Positions 6,451-7,618 of a stretch of DNA of 7,618 nucleotides are shown piece after piece. The stretch is from positions 1 through 7,618 of the forward strand of contig JAPKCN010000088.1 in the NCBI GenBank assembly GCA_028822945.1, in the 5' to 3' direction. Made by a program: the position numbers and the translations under genes. This stretch comes from Porticoccaceae bacterium. GTDB taxonomy: Bacteria; Pseudomonadota; Gammaproteobacteria; Pseudomonadales; Porticoccaceae. Each line of letters begins with the position of its first letter. Positions within the stretch are counted from its first letter, which is position 1. The notes beneath the pieces were generated by a model. It ran no database searches. It had not been told where the DNA came from and saw nothing but the letters and a program-made list of their open reading frames with translations.

Positions 6451-6480
6451 CAATTACGCCGCCTGTTGTGGCTTGGATCA
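6451..6480 (-). promoter_or_regulatory. Predicted autoregulatory ECF11-type promoter of the sigma/anti-sigma operon
   Basis: Read on the minus strand, TGATCC (6480-6475), an 18-base spacer and TAATTG (6456-6451) match the known pattern of R. sphaeroides RpoE-type promoters: a TGATCC -35, about 18 bases, and a TAA-beginning -10. The start of transcription would fall near 6444, about 20-25 bases before the sigma ATG. Autoregulation from such a promoter is the rule for this family. It sits in the 99-base gap between the TauE-type gene and the sigma gene, in the correct orientation. Confidence 0.75.
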
Positions 6481-6520
6481 CCCATGCTATTGATTGGTCA
6501 GTGTTTAGATCTCGTTGCCG

Positions 6521-7306
6521 TCAGGGTAGCGTTGCCTTCAACATAGCCAGCGTTGGATATAGGTTTTCATAGAACAACTTGAGTCCGACAACGCCAAGAA
6601 TCGCATACGATAAACCATAAAAAAAGTCGCTTGAAACGCGATGGTGTAAATATACCCCCAGTCGCACTCCGAGCGGCGCAAATGGCATCAGCAATATGGA
6701 TGCCAAAAGATGCTGGCTATGCAGTTGTCCGAGCCACGCGTAGGGGATTAACTTGGTAGCGTTGACGATGGTAAAAAATACTACCGATGTTCCAACCATC
6801 ACTGTTTTATTCAGGCGTAGTGGCAGCAGATAGATCGATAGTGGCGGCCCACCGGCATGTGCAATAGTGCTGGCAAAACCACTGGCGAAGCCCCATATAG
6901 TCCCCTTTGTGGTCGACACTTTCGGTGCGGCCGCGGACTTTTTAAACACCGCTCGGTAGTATTCTTGGCCAACCACATAGAGCGCAAAACAGCCGATCAT
7001 CAAGCGAATGTACTCGGCACTCATCATGGCGAATGTTAGCGTTCCCATCCCTATACCAAAAATCGCTGCGGGCAAGATAACCCGCAAAATAGCGCCATCG
7101 CAGTGCCGACGAAATGCTGCGAGGCTAACTAGATCCATGCAACACAGAATCGGTAGCATTATCGCCGCAGCTACTCGAGGGTCGATCATCAGAGCGAGTA
7201 GCGGTACGGATAGGGTGCCGAGTCCTCCGGCAAAGCCGCCTTTGGACATGCCGGTGAGGACCACAACGACTGCGCCAAGGATATAAAATGATATTGAAAA
7301 ATCCAT
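6521..7306 (-). CDS. TauE/SafE-family membrane protein (putative anion/sulfite exporter)
   Basis: The 261-residue integral membrane protein has about seven or eight hydrophobic segments (roughly 7-20, 28-41, 45-64, 73-95, 100-116, 136-150, 170-190, 198-220, 228-246; some are half-length). The two family signatures are present: GMSKGGFAGGLGTLSVPLLAL (19-39 region) near the N-terminus and AHAGGPPLSIYLLPLRLNK (149-167) opening the second repeat. The internal duplication and length are normal for TauE/SafE (old name UPF0721) proteins. Family members move sulfite, sulfoacetate or other organic anions, but the substrate cannot be read from the sequence, so no symbol is given. An in-frame stop lies 4 codons before the ATG, so the start is well bounded, though the ribosome binding site is weak. 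An out-of-frame ATG at 7320 lies just upstream. It precedes the ECF sigma gene on the same strand by 99 bases; with the sigma promoter between them, co-regulation is possible but not shown. Confidence 0.88.
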   Translation of the reverse strand: MDFSISFYILGAVVVVLTGMSKGGFAGGLGTLSVPLLALMIDPRVAAAIMLPILCCMDLVSLAAFRRHCDGAILRVILPAAIFGIGMGTLTFAMMSAEYIRLMIGCFALYVVGQEYYRAVFKKSAAAPKVSTTKGTIWGFASGFASTIAHAGGPPLSIYLLPLRLNKTVMVGTSVVFFTIVNATKLIPYAWLGQLHSQHLLASILLMPFAPLGVRLGVYLHHRVSSDFFYGLSYAILGVVGLKLFYENLYPTLAMLKATLP

Positions 7307-7618
7307 CGGGGTGTGCCCATTAATAACAATTCATACGTGTCGGGGCTTGCTATAAAAGCCCAACCCACTGCGCCAACTTAATTTTTTTTGGTTCCGTTTA
7401 CAAGCTCTACAGCGTCGAGTACCAGTTGTCGGATGTGCCGTCAAAACATTTTGCTCAAAGCGATTCGAGGCAGCCGCCGCTCGCGCAACGTAAAATAGTT
7501 CGGTATCGTAAAGACGGCGATCTATTGGCTTAAACAAGCTCGTAGCTGATACTCTTTATTAAGTTTTGAGTGGTTCTGGGGGTAGACAGTTGGGCCAACG
7601 TCATCGCCGAGTCGCCGA
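7307..7618. other. 312-base stretch without a recognised gene
   Basis: Apart from the open minus-strand frame noted separately, I see a short inverted repeat GGGCTT-N7-AAGCCC (7343-7361) and a T8 run at 7383-7390 on the plus strand. The T run is about 20 bases beyond the stem, too far for a standard intrinsic terminator. A GTG at 7570 opens a plus-strand frame that runs off the right edge after 16 codons, too short to judge. I found no tRNA and no TGATCC-type promoter here. The stretch must contain the promoter of the TauE-type gene unless that gene is transcribed from further right. Confidence 0.5.
7331..7618 (-). CDS. Possible 3' end of an unrecognised gene entering from the right edge
   Basis: On the minus strand one frame stays open from the window edge to a TGA at 7333-7331, at least 95 codons, and ends 24 bases before the TauE-type gene. 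The only internal start that would make a complete short ORF is TTG at 7537, giving 68 residues. The product is basic with a Cys-x2-Cys (RRCRACKRN) near its C-terminus and matches no family I recognise. An A8 run on the coding strand (T on plus, 7383-7390) crosses it. A frame this long can be open by chance, so this may equally be a non-coding spacer. If real, it could form an operon with the TauE-type gene. Confidence 0.3.

Noticed and set aside
7304..7320. ATG at 7320 as the start of the TauE-type gene
   Set aside because: It is out of frame with the conserved protein; the in-frame ATG at 7306 follows a stop four codons upstream.
7343..7390. Intrinsic terminator from the GGGCTT/AAGCCC stem and the T8 run
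   Set aside because: The T run begins about 20 bases after the stem, and no plus-strand gene ends just before it.
7440..7490. tRNA-like T-loop (TCGAATC on the minus strand)
   Set aside because: The flanking bases do not form a T-stem and no acceptor or anticodon arm can be drawn.
3688..7578. 13-base identity TTGAGTGGTTCTG at 3688-3700 and 7566-7578
   Set aside because: A single 13-base match between two sites in 7.6 kb is close to chance expectation, and the flanks do not match.

Overview
The window looks like part of a gammaproteobacterial chromosome. The evidence is the gene order ribBA-like / ribH / nusB / thiL / pgpA / ribA, which is the arrangement known from Pseudomonas and relatives, together with the close match of each protein to gammaproteobacterial family motifs. 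Base composition is moderate, and there is no insertion sequence, phage gene, tRNA, rRNA or CRISPR array. A marine or aquatic gammaproteobacterium is my guess; the sequence does not prove it.

Left part (1-5085, + strand): a tightly packed run of seven genes. It begins with a short GTAACCT tandem repeat cut by the window edge. Next comes a 3,4-dihydroxy-2-butanone-4-phosphate synthase whose C-terminal GTP cyclohydrolase II half is degenerate (a RibBX-type protein), then lumazine synthase (ribH), NusB, thiamine-monophosphate kinase (thiL) and phosphatidylglycerophosphatase A (pgpA). After a 114-base gap with a likely promoter come a complete stand-alone GTP cyclohydrolase II (ribA) and, two bases later, hisF. 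Most junctions are overlaps or gaps of 0-2 bases, so the first five genes are probably co-transcribed and translationally coupled. RibA and RibBX supply the two precursor branches of riboflavin synthesis and RibH joins them. nusB, thiL and pgpA are conserved companions. hisF is an unexpected addition without its partner hisH in view.

Right part (5101-7306, - strand): an ECF sigma factor (ECF11 / RpoE-like) overlaps its ChrR-type zinc anti-sigma factor by 11 bases. Both zinc sites of the anti-sigma factor are intact. A near-consensus promoter for this sigma family, TGATCC-N18-TAATTG, lies just upstream of the sigma gene, so the pair is probably autoregulated. In Rhodobacter sphaeroides the equivalent pair responds to singlet oxygen. 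Upstream on the same strand is a TauE/SafE-family membrane protein. The sigma/anti-sigma operon converges on hisF with only 15 bases between stop codons.

Right end (7307-7618): no recognised gene. A minus-strand reading frame is open from the window edge to 7331 and could be the 3' end of a gene entering from the right; I do not recognise it.

Nothing here is clearly a new system. The most interesting signals are the ECF11-type promoter, a second match to the same pattern at the start of the riboflavin operon, and hisF riding behind ribA.
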